64,000 bases of DNA from Candidatus Woesearchaeota archaeon (GCA_016180065.1 JACPBY010000004.1:19951-83950), one strand, 5' to 3'. Counted from the first letter of the stretch, positions 1 to 10,385 are shown. The notes: generated by a model not told the origin, from the letters alone. Numbers and translations: made by a program.

Positions 1-13
1 GGATGCAGAGACT

Positions 14-1360
14 TTGAAGAAGATTATTGCAGAAGGCGAGAATGTTGAGGTGGAATTGAAGCAGTCATTTCACAGCGTTCAGGATATCGCCAAAGATATC
101 TGTGCGTTTGCTAACACACAGGGAGGGCTTCTCATTCTTGGAGTTAAGGATAATGGAACCATTGAAGGTTTGAAGGGTGAACTTGATAAGGTTCAGCAGC
201 AGATATCAAATGCAAATTCGATGATTCACTCTGCTCCGCTGATCAGTGTGGAGATTTTAAGCTTGGATAACAAGAAGGTAGTTGTGGCAGCAGTACATAA
301 GGCTGATTCTTCTATTTTCCACAGTGTTGAAGGCGTTATTTATGTGAGAATTGGCAGTACAATCCAGCGGCTTGAGGGCCAGAGCATTGTTGAATTCCTC
401 AGGAACCGGCAGATTTTGTTGTTTGACGAGGCTATCGAGCCTTCTGCCAGATTGGAAGATATAGATCTCCGGAAGGTTAGAGCGTACATGGAGAAACGGG
501 GGCAGCCGGCGCTTCTTGATAGCCATTCACTGAAGGATTTCTTGATTAGCAAGAAGCTTGTTTCGCTGCAGCCAGATATGAAGCTTAAAAGCGCTGCCTT
601 GCTATTCTTTGCAAAGGATGTGCAGCAGTTTTATCCGTACACGCAGATAAAACTTGTCAGGTTTGATGGCTCTGAGCCGATAAAAGTGCTGGCATATGAG
701 GATGCGAAAGGCAGTTTGCCTCAGCTTATTGACCATTCTGTGAATTTTGTCATGAGGTTTGTTCCCAAGGAATTTGTTATAAAGGACACCCAAAGGGAAG
801 AGATACCCGCGCTGCCAGAGGAAGCTGTGAGAGAGGCCGTGATTAACGCTGTAGCCCACAGGGATTACTTTAACAAAAACGAGGTTCAGATAAGCGTGTT
901 TGATGACAGGGTTGAGATAACAAATCCTGGCGGCCTTCCTGAAGGCATGTCAAAGGAGCTTCTGGGAGCATTGTCCATTCAGCGCAACCCAAAAATCTAC
1001 CAGTTTCTGAAGGATTATGGCTACATGGAAGGAATTGGCTCTGGAATTTCCAAGATGTATAGCCTGATGCGGGAGAGCAGGCTTAACAATCCTGAATTTA
1101 TTACTACAAAAGAATTCTTCAGGGCAATATTAAGGACAAAAAAACTTGAAAAAACTGTAAAAAACGTTGCGGATTTGAGCGACAGGCAGCTTAAAGGCCT
1201 TGAATACCTTAAGCAGAAAGGCAAGGTTAAATCTCAGGATTACGCTTCAATCAATAAGATTTCAACACCAACCGCAATTAAAGACTTATTAGAACTTGAA
1301 AAGAAGAAGCTGATTAAGAAAATTGGCAAATACAAAGGAGCTCATTACGTCCTGACGTAA
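14..1360 (+). CDS. AlbA_2/Schlafen-like putative DNA-binding protein with GHKL-like ATPase C-terminal region (RecG-like transcriptional regulator family)
   Basis: N-term 'E..VELKQSF...KDICAFANTQGGLLILGVKDNG'; C-term 'EEAVREAVINAVAHRDY...ITNPGGLPEG'. Confidence 0.8.
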   Translation: MKKIIAEGENVEVELKQSFHSVQDIAKDICAFANTQGGLLILGVKDNGTIEGLKGELDKVQQQISNANSMIHSAPLISVEILSLDNKKVVVAAVHKADSSIFHSVEGVIYVRIGSTIQRLEGQSIVEFLRNRQILLFDEAIEPSARLEDIDLRKVRAYMEKRGQPALLDSHSLKDFLISKKLVSLQPDMKLKSAALLFFAKDVQQFYPYTQIKLVRFDGSEPIKVLAYEDAKGSLPQLIDHSVNFVMRFVPKEFVIKDTQREEIPALPEEAVREAVINAVAHRDYFNKNEVQISVFDDRVEITNPGGLPEGMSKELLGALSIQRNPKIYQFLKDYGYMEGIGSGISKMYSLMRESRLNNPEFITTKEFFRAILRTKKLEKTVKNVADLSDRQLKGLEYLKQKGKVKSQDYASINKISTPTAIKDLLELEKKKLIKKIGKYKGAHYVLT

Positions 1361-1405
1361 AAACAAAGATAGTTCGACAAAGCTTGTATATTCGGCGGTG
1401 ATAAG

Positions 1406-2632
1406 ATGGGAAAAAGAGGCCAGGCTGCGAACGAGGCAGCCATGATAACGCTCATGGTGCTTTTTGTGCTGTCAATCTTCATGGCTGTGCTTTCAGACGA
1501 GCTTGCAGATGTTGTTGAAAAAAACTATAAGGACTCGCTTGAGGCCGTTGCAGACGTTGTGGAAGCTGAGGCGAACATAGCTCTCGGAGCTGAAGAGGGG
1601 TATTATCATTCTTTTGTCCTGCCGCCCAGGCTTGCAGGAAGCCGCTATACTTTTGAGTTCATAAACTCAACATTGCTCAGCACTTCTACAGTGAAAATAA
1701 ACGCAAGCATAATCAGGATTCATGCGCTTCAGGGCGACAGGACATACCACACTGACAGGATGCTCCAGCCAAATGTGCTTGGGAACCTTGTCAGGGCAGC
1801 CGGCTCGCTCAACTCAGTAAGAAAGGAAAAAGGAGAAATCATATTCAAGCCTGCAAGAGGGGCAAACCCGCCAGCCATCCTGACAGTCAGCCCAAAAGAA
1901 GGGCCAGGCGCTGGCGGAACAACTGTCGTGATTACCGGCACAGACTTTGTCAATCCTGTAACCGTCTCGTTTGGCGGCGCTTCAGCAGCGGTTACCTTCG
2001 ATAGCATAACACAGCTTACTGCTGTAACTCCTGCGCATGCTGCCGGCCAGGCTGATGTGGTGGTTACCAATCCTGACCTTCAACCAGACACGCTGAACGG
2101 AGGGTTCACTTACGTGGGAAGCGGAGGCGGATTGCCAAACTGGAGGCCATGTAATAACGGTGCTGAGTGCGCATCGGGCTGGTGCGGCGATGACGACGAC
2201 AACGATGGCTTCAGTGATGCAGGAAGCGGCATATGCAGGCCAGACCCCGGCCCTGGCAACTACGACTGCGATGACTCTGTATGGGCTGTTAAGCCCCGGC
2301 AGGCAAGCCATTTTACCTATCCTCGCTCTGACGGAACCTTTGACTACGACTGTGACGGCTTGGAAACTCCGAACCCCGGCTTTAACTGTCTTGCAACAGT
2401 AGCCAATAACCCTGGCTGCTCAGGCTCAAGCTTGCCGGGTAAAGGAGGCTATACCAGCTCAATTCCTGCCTGCGGCAGCAGCGGAACATTCAGGATGTGC
2501 AGACAATATTCCGGCTCAGGCTGCAGCACATGGGTAGGTGACTACCCTTGCAGCGACCCCTGCAACGTAAACCCCCCGACAATCACCAGAGTGAAAACTT
2601 ATGATTATACCGCCACAATGGGCTGCAAATAA
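1406..2632 (+). CDS. Pilin-like secreted protein with IPT/TIG domain and Cys-rich C-terminus
   Basis: N-term KRGQAANEAAMITLMVLFVLSIFMAVL (type III signal/pilin-like); 'ILTVSPKEGPGAGGTTVVITGTDF' TIG motif; D-rich DDDDNDGFSD. Confidence 0.6.
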   Translation: MGKRGQAANEAAMITLMVLFVLSIFMAVLSDELADVVEKNYKDSLEAVADVVEAEANIALGAEEGYYHSFVLPPRLAGSRYTFEFINSTLLSTSTVKINASIIRIHALQGDRTYHTDRMLQPNVLGNLVRAAGSLNSVRKEKGEIIFKPARGANPPAILTVSPKEGPGAGGTTVVITGTDFVNPVTVSFGGASAAVTFDSITQLTAVTPAHAAGQADVVVTNPDLQPDTLNGGFTYVGSGGGLPNWRPCNNGAECASGWCGDDDDNDGFSDAGSGICRPDPGPGNYDCDDSVWAVKPRQASHFTYPRSDGTFDYDCDGLETPNPGFNCLATVANNPGCSGSSLPGKGGYTSSIPACGSSGTFRMCRQYSGSGCSTWVGDYPCSDPCNVNPPTITRVKTYDYTATMGCK

Positions 2633-2691
2633 TTCCAGGAAGATTAACAAATGTTTTAAAGCAAATTGTCCGTGCTGATGGAAAAAGAGGC

Positions 2692-3117
2692 ATGAGAATG
2701 AGAATAGCGAAAAGCGCGAGAAAAGCCCAGACAATATCCTTTGATGCCCTCATAGGAGTGGGGCTTTTCATTGTTGCAGTGATACTGCTGTTTTACATTA
2801 CGGGGCGGGAGTCCAAGGGCAAGGAGTCTGTGCAGGTTGAGGATGATTCTGAGAAGCTTACAGGCCTGCTCAGTTCCCCACAGAACACCAGCATTTCTAT
2901 TGTGTCAGGGTCAAAGGTTGACTCTGGCAGGCTTGAAGAGCTTTCCATGCTCCAGTATGAGCTGATAAAGGCGCAGGCAGGCACGTCAGCAGACTTCTGC
3001 ATATTCTTTGAGGATGAAAAAGGAAATGTCATACCCCTCCCTGATGGCAGGATTGGCATAGGCAATGCGTTTGTGAACATAAGCGGAAAGGCGTGCAACG
3101 GGACAATGCCGCCATAA
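2692..3117 (+). CDS. Pilin-like membrane-anchored protein
   Basis: Short basic N-term then single hydrophobic helix; operon with neighbours. Confidence 0.45.
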   Translation: MRMRIAKSARKAQTISFDALIGVGLFIVAVILLFYITGRESKGKESVQVEDDSEKLTGLLSSPQNTSISIVSGSKVDSGRLEELSMLQYELIKAQAGTSADFCIFFEDEKGNVIPLPDGRIGIGNAFVNISGKACNGTMPP

Positions 3118-3131
3118 AAACGGGAAAAAAG

Positions 3132-3638
3132 ATGCGTAAAAAGGGCCAATACATCATCCTTGATGCTTTTATTGCAGCAATGATGCTTGCTGTAGGAATA
3201 ATGCTCATACTGGCAACGAGGCACAGCTCCAGCTACCTGAAGCAGCCAGTTATTGCCTCACAGGACCTGGCATCTTCTCTGGGCTCCACAAAGCTGAGCG
3301 ACCTTAACGACCCGCTGGTCCTTAACATGACGTCTGAGGGGATAATAACCGCGCTTGATAACACTGTCCTGCAGCAGGCAGCAGAGTTTTACAAGCGCAA
3401 CATGGCAGCCAGCGCTGCCGAGCTGATACGGAATGTGAGCGCAAGGCTGATAGCCCCGCAGTACAGCTTTGAGGTCAGGGTAAACAACGAACTAATTTAT
3501 TCAAGAGCTTCAGGAGAAGGGTCAAGGCGAAACCAAAGCAGGCTTGTGATAGCCTCAAGAAAGGTGCTGTTTGGGGTGTTAAACGACACCGTGGAGTTGT
3601 GGGGCCCGTGGATAGGCGAAGTGACCGTGTGGGAGTAA
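3132..3638 (+). CDS. Pilin-like membrane-anchored protein
   Basis: MRKKGQYIILDAFIAAMMLAVGIMLIL N-term resembles archaeal pilin signal; internal ATG of ORF 3093..3638. Confidence 0.45.
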   Translation: MRKKGQYIILDAFIAAMMLAVGIMLILATRHSSSYLKQPVIASQDLASSLGSTKLSDLNDPLVLNMTSEGIITALDNTVLQQAAEFYKRNMAASAAELIRNVSARLIAPQYSFEVRVNNELIYSRASGEGSRRNQSRLVIASRKVLFGVLNDTVELWGPWIGEVTVWE

Positions 3639-3642
3639 GAAG

Positions 3643-4887
3643 ATGGGCAGCATAGGCAGTAAAATGAGGCGCAAGCAGGGATTGTTTTTTACATCAGTTG
3701 CGTTCATAATAGTCATAATACTTGTCTTGACTTTCTCTCCCCCCAGGCCAATAACCCTTGCTTATGAAACCCAGGCCATGGAGGCAAGGGCAAGGATGGT
3801 GAATGAGCACACCAAAGCTGTTGTTAACAGCTACCTGCCCCTTGCCATCCGGATTTCAGCGTACAACACGTTTGCTGCCCTCGCGGAATTCCTGCAGGAA
3901 AAAAGCAGGCAGGGAAAAGGAAAATATTTTGCAACAACCGAGCTTTTCAACCTGACATTCAGCGAAGTAATGGTTAACGGCACAATCTGCTGTGACATAC
4001 AAGGCCCTCCGGACTGGCCAAGCTGCGACAGTGACGTCAAGGCTGATGTTCTTGACCGGAGCAAGCACCTAAGCATAGATGACTGCCTGGAAAAGCCGGT
4101 GATGAGAGATAAAAACCTCTCCATACTTTTGAAGCGGATTGAAAATGCCTCGTTCGTTGCGCTCAGGGTGAATACGAGCATAGGAGGGTATGACCTGAAA
4201 GATGCAAGGATAATAGAGCTTTTCCAGGACAACCGCACAGGCCCGTGGAAGGTTGGCATTAATGTCTCAGTAAACTACTCCATAACTGTCGGGGATATTT
4301 CAGTCAACAATTCAAAAAACATCTCTGTCCTTTTCAGCATAGAAGGCATACCTGACCCGCTTTATCCTGTAGAAAGCTGGTTTGTTGACGAAGATGGGGA
4401 TACTGTCACGGGCGCAGCCGGCGACCCTGACGAGCGCATTTACACCAACTACTTCAATGCCACAAACATCACAAAGTGGAACTTATCGAACCTTTACAGG
4501 CAGGCAGACTGGAGGCTTTACAAGCATGATGAGAACGCTTCCAGCTTCCTCATGAGATTTTACGGCATGGATGAGCGCTCGCCCTGCTGCGGAGTTGAAA
4601 GCCTGATAAACCCGTTCACAATGGAAACTGTCAATGGCAGGGTGGAAAAGCCATACGTGGACTGGTGCTACTATGGCGGCAACAACCGCTGCACTTCATC
4701 ACAGGCAGGCAGCATGTGGAATGTTACCTGCATGACAAACCCTGTTGACCAGGACACCGAGAAGTTCTACAGGTTCGCAATCAGCAGCTACCACGCCTCC
4801 CAATACAACGCAACAAACCACCTCTACGGATTAGACCCTGATGGTGCAGGCCCGCTTCCTGCCTGCGCAGAAACGCCATTTCCATAG
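3643..4887 (+). CDS. Membrane-anchored extracellular protein, pilus-cluster associated
   Basis: MRRKQGLFFTSVAFIIVIILVLTF N-term TM, many N-glycosylation-like NxS/T sites. Confidence 0.4.
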   Translation: MGSIGSKMRRKQGLFFTSVAFIIVIILVLTFSPPRPITLAYETQAMEARARMVNEHTKAVVNSYLPLAIRISAYNTFAALAEFLQEKSRQGKGKYFATTELFNLTFSEVMVNGTICCDIQGPPDWPSCDSDVKADVLDRSKHLSIDDCLEKPVMRDKNLSILLKRIENASFVALRVNTSIGGYDLKDARIIELFQDNRTGPWKVGINVSVNYSITVGDISVNNSKNISVLFSIEGIPDPLYPVESWFVDEDGDTVTGAAGDPDERIYTNYFNATNITKWNLSNLYRQADWRLYKHDENASSFLMRFYGMDERSPCCGVESLINPFTMETVNGRVEKPYVDWCYYGGNNRCTSSQAGSMWNVTCMTNPVDQDTEKFYRFAISSYHASQYNATNHLYGLDPDGAGPLPACAETPFP

Positions 4888-4897
4888 CTAAACAGCA

Positions 4898-5695
4898 ATG
4901 ATAAAGAAAACGCTCGTAACGGCAAAGAACACGGCAGGATTTTTCCTTGCAGTTGCCAACGCATTTAACCCGCTCTATTATCGCGCTATAACACAGAAGC
5001 CACTTGGCACCATAATTGGCCATGTCCTCTATCTGCTGCTCATTATTGTGCTGCTGACAGCAGCAACTGTCCTGCCATCTCTGCAGCTGAAGGAGCTTCT
5101 TGAAATCAGGGTAAAAGCCGCTCTGGAAACCAAAGAGCCAATACAGGCAAAAATCAGCTGGCTGGGAAACACCCAGATTTTCGTGAACACCACAGTGAAT
5201 GAGAAGGAAGCGGAGAAATATGACCTTGCCCTCTCGTCATCAGAGCTTCGCTCAAAACCAGCCCTGTGCTTTTTCAGAAATGAGGTGTGCCAGCTGTTCG
5301 GTGTTAAGCAGGGCTCAATCCCCATTTCCGAGCTTAATATAGGCAAAGCAGGCAAGGCATCAAGTGCAACCTTAACACTCCTTGCCATAATGCTGCCGGG
5401 GCTGCTTATCCTGCTATACCTTTCACTGGCTGTGAAATACCTGGCGCTTGCCATTGCTGCAGCAGCAATCGGGTACATTGCCATCAAAGTTACAAAGAGG
5501 GACACGGGCATGCTTGACACAATAAAGATAGCCGCATATTCAATGACTGCCCTCGCAGTGCTTGACTTTGCAGCATACCTGCTTCAGAACAGCCCTGTCA
5601 AAATACCAGCCTTTGCCCCGCTGCTTGCTTATCTGGCGATACTGGCCGTTGCATTATTCCTCCATGGCGTGGCAAGGGTGGATGACAGAATTTAA
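4898..5695 (+). CDS. Multi-TM membrane protein (DUF1189-like)
   Basis: Several hydrophobic helices; short gap to upstream gene. Confidence 0.4.
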   Translation: MIKKTLVTAKNTAGFFLAVANAFNPLYYRAITQKPLGTIIGHVLYLLLIIVLLTAATVLPSLQLKELLEIRVKAALETKEPIQAKISWLGNTQIFVNTTVNEKEAEKYDLALSSSELRSKPALCFFRNEVCQLFGVKQGSIPISELNIGKAGKASSATLTLLAIMLPGLLILLYLSLAVKYLALAIAAAAIGYIAIKVTKRDTGMLDTIKIAAYSMTALAVLDFAAYLLQNSPVKIPAFAPLLAYLAILAVALFLHGVARVDDRI

Positions 5696-5730
5696 AAAGC
5701 CGCCCTCTTCTTTAGCTATTGCGGTACAAG

Positions 5731-6732
5731 ATGAAAACAAGTGAAATTGTCTGCCTAGGCATTGAAAGCACAGCACATACTTTTAGTGTAGGAATAGCAA
5801 CTGCAACTGTGGCTGAAAAAACAAGAGGCAAGGTGCTTGCAAATGTTATAAAACAATTCACAACAAAAACCGGAGGCATAATACCAGCAGAGGCTGCAGA
5901 GCACCACGTTGAGGTTTGTGATGTTGCAATAAAGGAGGCGTTAGCTGCAGCAGCAATCAAGATCAGGGATGTTGACATAATTTCTTTTTCACAGGGCCCA
6001 GGAATAGGGCACTGCCTCAGGATAGGGGCGGCAGCCGCAAGGACCCTGGCAGTTGTGCACAAAAAGCCGCTCGTTGGGGTGAACCACTGCATTTCGCACC
6101 TTGAAATAGGCAAGCTTCTCACAGCAGCGAAAGACCCGGTTCTCCTGTACGCTTCAGGAGCAAACACTCAGGTCATTGCGTTTGAGGCAGGAAAATACAG
6201 AATCTTCGGGGAAACGCTGGACCAAGGAGTGGGCAACATGCTGGACGCATTCGCCAGGCATATCGGCCTTGGCTTTCCAGGAGGGCCACAGGTAATGAAG
6301 ATGGCAAAGGGTGGGAAAAATTACATTGAGCTGCCTTACGTTGTAAAGGGGATGGACGTAAGCTTTGGCGGAATACTTACAAACATCACGCGCAAATACG
6401 ACAACGGCAGCTACAGCAAGGAGGACCTGTGCTACTCGCTGCAGGAAACTACCTTTGCCATGCTTGTGGAAGTGGCGGAGAGGGCGCTTGCACACACAGG
6501 CAAGACTGAGTTGCTGCTTGGAGGCGGGGTTGCCTGCAACGCAAGGCTCCAGGAGATGTGCAGAATAATGTGCGAGGAGAGAGGAGCAAAGCTGTTTGTG
6601 CCCGAAAGGCAGTTCCTCGTGGACAACGGAGCTATGATAGCCTGGCTTGGCATCCTTGAATACCTGAAAGGCACAAGGACGCCTGTGGAACGTTCAGCGA
6701 TAAAGCCATACTGGAGGACGGATGAGGCTTAA
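5731..6732 (+). CDS. kae1: tRNA threonylcarbamoyladenosine synthase Kae1/TsaD
   Basis: 'LGIESTAHTFSVGI', 'GGIIPAEAAEHH', 'GVNHCISHLE', 'LLGGGVACNARLQEM'; ATG at 5731 inside ORF 5719..6732. Confidence 0.95.
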   Translation: MKTSEIVCLGIESTAHTFSVGIATATVAEKTRGKVLANVIKQFTTKTGGIIPAEAAEHHVEVCDVAIKEALAAAAIKIRDVDIISFSQGPGIGHCLRIGAAAARTLAVVHKKPLVGVNHCISHLEIGKLLTAAKDPVLLYASGANTQVIAFEAGKYRIFGETLDQGVGNMLDAFARHIGLGFPGGPQVMKMAKGGKNYIELPYVVKGMDVSFGGILTNITRKYDNGSYSKEDLCYSLQETTFAMLVEVAERALAHTGKTELLLGGGVACNARLQEMCRIMCEERGAKLFVPERQFLVDNGAMIAWLGILEYLKGTRTPVERSAIKPYWRTDEA

Positions 6733-6800
6733 GTCACAGAATCAGCCGCAGCCTCAATCACCCGCTTAATGTCACCGGTGAAAGCTTTACTTGCATTTAT

Positions 6801-6890
6801 AGAGAACTTTGAATAACCACATATTTATGATTCTTGTTCAAAGTTCTCTTAGACAACTTTGCTATATAACTGGGATAATTAAAGTTGTCT
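6801..6890. repeat. Two tandem perfect inverted repeats (hairpins)
   Basis: AGAGAACTTTGAA(6801-6813)/TTCAAAGTTCTCT(6837-6849); AGACAACTTT(6851-6860)/AAAGTTGTCT(6881-6890). Confidence 0.75.
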
Positions 6891-7104
6891 GTAATTTCAA
6901 TAGCGACTGTTTCGCCATCTCTGCTATGTCAACAATCACGCCATTGTGTTTTTTCCGAAAATTCCGCAAGCCTTCCGCAGAAATGCGTTTTTGGCGTTGT
7001 TTATGCGCCGCTTCCGGAATATTTCCTGGCGTTGCCGAAAATCTTGCGGCTTTTATTGGCTAAGGTTCATTAATTCCAGCTTCTATTCTCAGCTGCGGTG
7101 AGGC

Positions 7105-7518
7105 ATGACGAAGTTAGTGTTGTCTGAGAAAAAGCTTACGGCTGCCTGTGCAGCAACAGCCCTAATAGGCATAGCAAGCATTTTTATTATTTCCTTACTG
7201 GCAGAGCCATTGCGGCTATCGCCGGGTGAAGCTGCAAGAGGAAGCACAGGCAGCAGCGCAAGCCAGAAAGCAAAAATCTCAGGATTTGTTGATTCTGTAG
7301 ACATTAAGGAAAGCCATGCTGTTATTGGAATAGCGGCTTTAGAGGCTGTTGAAGCGATAAGCTTTGACACCAGCTATGTAAAGCGCCTTGGCCTTGAAAG
7401 GTTCCAGGAAGTTGAAGCGCTTGGCGAGCTCAGGCGTTACAAGGGCAGGGAGTCTTTTGTAATTGCAAAAATAAAGCTGCTTAACAGGAATACGAGCTTC
7501 TGCCAATCAGGTGATTAA
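7105..7518 (+). CDS. Single-TM protein, possible OB-fold
   Basis: N-term TM; 'GFVDSVDIKESHAVIGI...FVIAKIKLL'. Confidence 0.35.
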   Translation: MTKLVLSEKKLTAACAATALIGIASIFIISLLAEPLRLSPGEAARGSTGSSASQKAKISGFVDSVDIKESHAVIGIAALEAVEAISFDTSYVKRLGLERFQEVEALGELRRYKGRESFVIAKIKLLNRNTSFCQSGD

Positions 7519-8734
7519 CTTGCCGGCTGAATTTTTCATCCTTCTCTTTGCTGCGGCAGCAGGTGTTGCAGCCGGAATAATAACAGGCATACTCCCTGGC
7601 TTGCACATAAACCTTGTTGCAGTAGCTGTTTCATCTATGGTAATCGCCAAAGAGCTTGACCCGGTTGCTGTTGCGGTTTTCATCATTTCAATGTCAATCA
7701 GCCACGTATTCCACGAGTTTGTGCCCTCTGTTTTTCTTGGCTTTTCAGAATCAGAATCAGCGCTTTCAGTCCTTCCGGGGCACAGGATGCTCATGAAAGG
7801 GCAGGGCAGGAAGGCAGTCATGTTAGCATCTTTCGGGGCACTTTCCGGAACTCTTGCTTTAATCATGATTTCGCCATTGCTGCTGATAGCAATAAAGCCT
7901 GTTTTTTCTGCAACAAAAAGCCACATCGCCCTAATCCTGATTGGAGTGATTGCCGTCCACTTTATCAAATGCGGCAAAAAGCCAAAAGCGCTCGCAATAA
8001 ACGCAACTGTCCTTTTCCTCTCAGGAGCCTTTGGGCTGGCTGTCTTCAGCCTGCCAAACCTAAAAGAGCCGCTGTTGCCGATGTTTTCAGGGCTTTTCGG
8101 GCTCAGCTCCATCATCGGAGGGCTCCTGAGCGGGTCATCCTTTCCAGTGCAGCAAAAGGCAGCAGCCATAAAAGCCGGGAGCGCGCTCAAAGTTGCAAAA
8201 CTGGCATCTGTCGGGCTTTTTTCCAGCTCGCTTATGGGCATGTTCCCGGCTCTTGGGCCTGCCCAGGCAGCTATGCTTGGCACTGCCTCATTAAGAAAAT
8301 TGAAAGCCCCGGCTTACATGTTTCTTCTTGGGACAATAGCGTCAGCCTCAATGCTCTTCGCGCTACTGACGCTTTACTCTTTCGGAAAAGCAAGGAACGG
8401 CTCAATAGCCGTGATGGGCGAGTTGCTGGAAATCAATTTAGCTTCTGCAAGCCTGCTGCTCGCAGTTGCAGCTGTTGCAGCTTCTGCAGCATGCATAACT
8501 GTTGCCATGGTTTCCAAGCTGTTTGTTATGGCTGCTGGAAAAATGAACTACTGCCTTATAAGCTGGCTGACGATTGCTTTTATCATTGCTTTCGTTGCAC
8601 TAATCTCAGGCATTATCGGGCTGCTTGTGCTGGCTACAGCAACCGCAATCGGCATGGTGCCTGTCCTCACCAGGTCAAGCAGGCAGCTCCTCATGGGCTG
8701 CCTGATGGTGCCGGTGATTGGGCACTACCTCTGA
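7511..8734 (+). CDS. TctA-like/DUF112 membrane permease
   Basis: 'GIITGILPGLHINLVAV', repeated 'MFPALGPAQAAML'. Confidence 0.65.
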   Translation: MINLPAEFFILLFAAAAGVAAGIITGILPGLHINLVAVAVSSMVIAKELDPVAVAVFIISMSISHVFHEFVPSVFLGFSESESALSVLPGHRMLMKGQGRKAVMLASFGALSGTLALIMISPLLLIAIKPVFSATKSHIALILIGVIAVHFIKCGKKPKALAINATVLFLSGAFGLAVFSLPNLKEPLLPMFSGLFGLSSIIGGLLSGSSFPVQQKAAAIKAGSALKVAKLASVGLFSSSLMGMFPALGPAQAAMLGTASLRKLKAPAYMFLLGTIASASMLFALLTLYSFGKARNGSIAVMGELLEINLASASLLLAVAAVAASAACITVAMVSKLFVMAAGKMNYCLISWLTIAFIIAFVALISGIIGLLVLATATAIGMVPVLTRSSRQLLMGCLMVPVIGHYL

Positions 8735-8769
8735 AAAAAACGTCATTGAATATGAGGAGAAGTTTGCCG

Positions 8770-9006
8770 CTAGTTTAGCTTCAGCGCCTTCTTCATAGCG
8801 TTCTTGTCAAAGCCCACGATGAACTGGCCGTCAATCTCTATTACAGGAACGCCCATCTGGCCTGACTTGTCAACCATGTGCTGCAAAGCCTTTTGGTCTG
8901 CCGCAACATTTACCTCACTATACTGAATGTTGTTCTCCTTCAAAAAGGCCTTCGCCCTCTCGCACCAAGGGCATGTAGGAGTGCTGTAGACTGTCACGTC
9001 AGGCAT
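8770..9006 (-). CDS. Glutaredoxin-like protein
   Basis: 'VYSTPTCPWCERAKAFLKE...MGVPVIEIDGQFIVGFD'. Confidence 0.85.
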   Translation of the reverse strand: MPDVTVYSTPTCPWCERAKAFLKENNIQYSEVNVAADQKALQHMVDKSGQMGVPVIEIDGQFIVGFDKNAMKKALKLN

Positions 9007-9185
9007 TTTTTACTTCCTCCCTGCTAGCTTAACTTCAAAATAATAAAAAGTGCAGCTACCACTGCTATAATTACAACTATCACGTCGTGCATGCAAGGCC
9101 CGCCAAACCGCCTGCACTTGCTCATCCTGCAAAGCCAAGCCATGTTTTTTGACCAACCCTGAACTTGGCCAGCCAGTTTATAAAT

Positions 9186-10334
9186 TTAACTGAACTCAAG
9201 CAAAAACTGAATGTTTGAATCGCCTGTTGGGGATTCTATGATTACGCCACTTCCCCTGCCTGCATTGAATCTTTCATTGATAAAGACAGTGCCCTCAAAC
9301 CTTGACAGGTAGCCTGATGGCTCATTTCGGGAGTTCTCAACAAAATCCTTATACGCGCTGTAGTCCTGCACGACGTAAACATTGACCGGGCTTGTTGATG
9401 ACAGCTCAAAGTCTACGGTTATGGCATCCTGCGCAAAATTATAAGCAGGGTTGTGAAGATACTGGAAAGTCACCCACCCCTTATTCAGGCTAAGCTTCTG
9501 CTCCTGCCTTGTGGCTGCAAAATTCATCACAACATAGCACTCTTTTCTCTCGCAATGCATTCCCACTCCGGCATCGCTGTAAAGGCCATCCCTGTCCAGA
9601 AGCGTTGCCCTGTGGCCAGGACTGCCAAGCCAGCCATCCACAGCGGCCCTTGAGAGGTCTGTTTCTTCCGTTATTGAGCTGGAGAAGAACAGGTTCTCGT
9701 TTGCAACCACAAAGATTACGCCCCTGCTGGAAAGGCGTTTCTTCACGTCGTTCCCTGCCGAGTCCGTGTGGTGGAAGCCCTCAATAGGCAAAGCCTCTGC
9801 GTAAGACCTTGCCACTTCAGCTATTCTCTCGTTCCACCTCAAAGCCTTTATGCCTGCTTTTTTCCTTTCCTCATTAGCAAGGCCGAATATTTTCTGCTCA
9901 ATCTTTTCAGCATCAAGGCTGGATGCGTCAAAAACAGCAGTTTTGTATTCCTTCAGCGGAATCTCAAGGTTTATCATGTCAAAGCCCACGTCATAGCTTA
10001 GAAACTCAAAGCGAAATTCAAAGCTGCTTCCTGAAGTTTTGTCATTGCCAAGAAAGATGAGAGTTCCGGGCACCAACGCTTTTTTGGCAATTGTTACCGT
10101 GCCGTTGCTTGTATTGCCAAGCGCCTGGCCGTTAAGGAAAACCTTGCCATCAACAACTTCTCCTGTCTCATTGATTGAGAATGCCAGCGTTACATGGCTT
10201 TCGCCAAGCACCCTGCCAAGGCCAATGCTTTCACTATCCAGCTTCCCAATGTCGCAGCCAGAAACAATAACTGCCATAGCGGCTATTGCCGCGAAAAGCA
10301 AGCCTTGAATCCTTACAGCAGCCATGAGCAGCAA
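9186..10334 (-). CDS. Secreted lipoprotein-like CAP/SCP-domain protein
   Basis: Signal with 'VSGCD'; 'LANEERKKAGIKALRWNERIAEVARSYAE...GFHHTDSAG...ENLFFS...GWLGSPGHRATLLD'. Confidence 0.8.
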   Translation of the reverse strand: MLLMAAVRIQGLLFAAIAAMAVIVSGCDIGKLDSESIGLGRVLGESHVTLAFSINETGEVVDGKVFLNGQALGNTSNGTVTIAKKALVPGTLIFLGNDKTSGSSFEFRFEFLSYDVGFDMINLEIPLKEYKTAVFDASSLDAEKIEQKIFGLANEERKKAGIKALRWNERIAEVARSYAEALPIEGFHHTDSAGNDVKKRLSSRGVIFVVANENLFFSSSITEETDLSRAAVDGWLGSPGHRATLLDRDGLYSDAGVGMHCERKECYVVMNFAATRQEQKLSLNKGWVTFQYLHNPAYNFAQDAITVDFELSSTSPVNVYVVQDYSAYKDFVENSRNEPSGYLSRFEGTVFINERFNAGRGSGVIIESPTGDSNIQFLLEFS

Positions 10335-10385
10335 TCCGGAAACGCTGCTTAAATAGGTTTGGCTTTTTAGCCCAATAAGAATAAG

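Noticed and set aside
257-526. Numerous antisense ORFs in the six-frame track (e.g. 257..526, 1729..2070, 7507..8283, 14994..15476, 48020..49009)
   Set aside because: They lie opposite well-supported genes, show low-complexity or compositionally biased translations and no recognisable motifs; shadow ORFs.
6809-7073. Short ORFs 6809..7063 and 6885..7073 as proteins
   Set aside because: They run through hairpins and repetitive intergenic sequence; compositions look non-coding.
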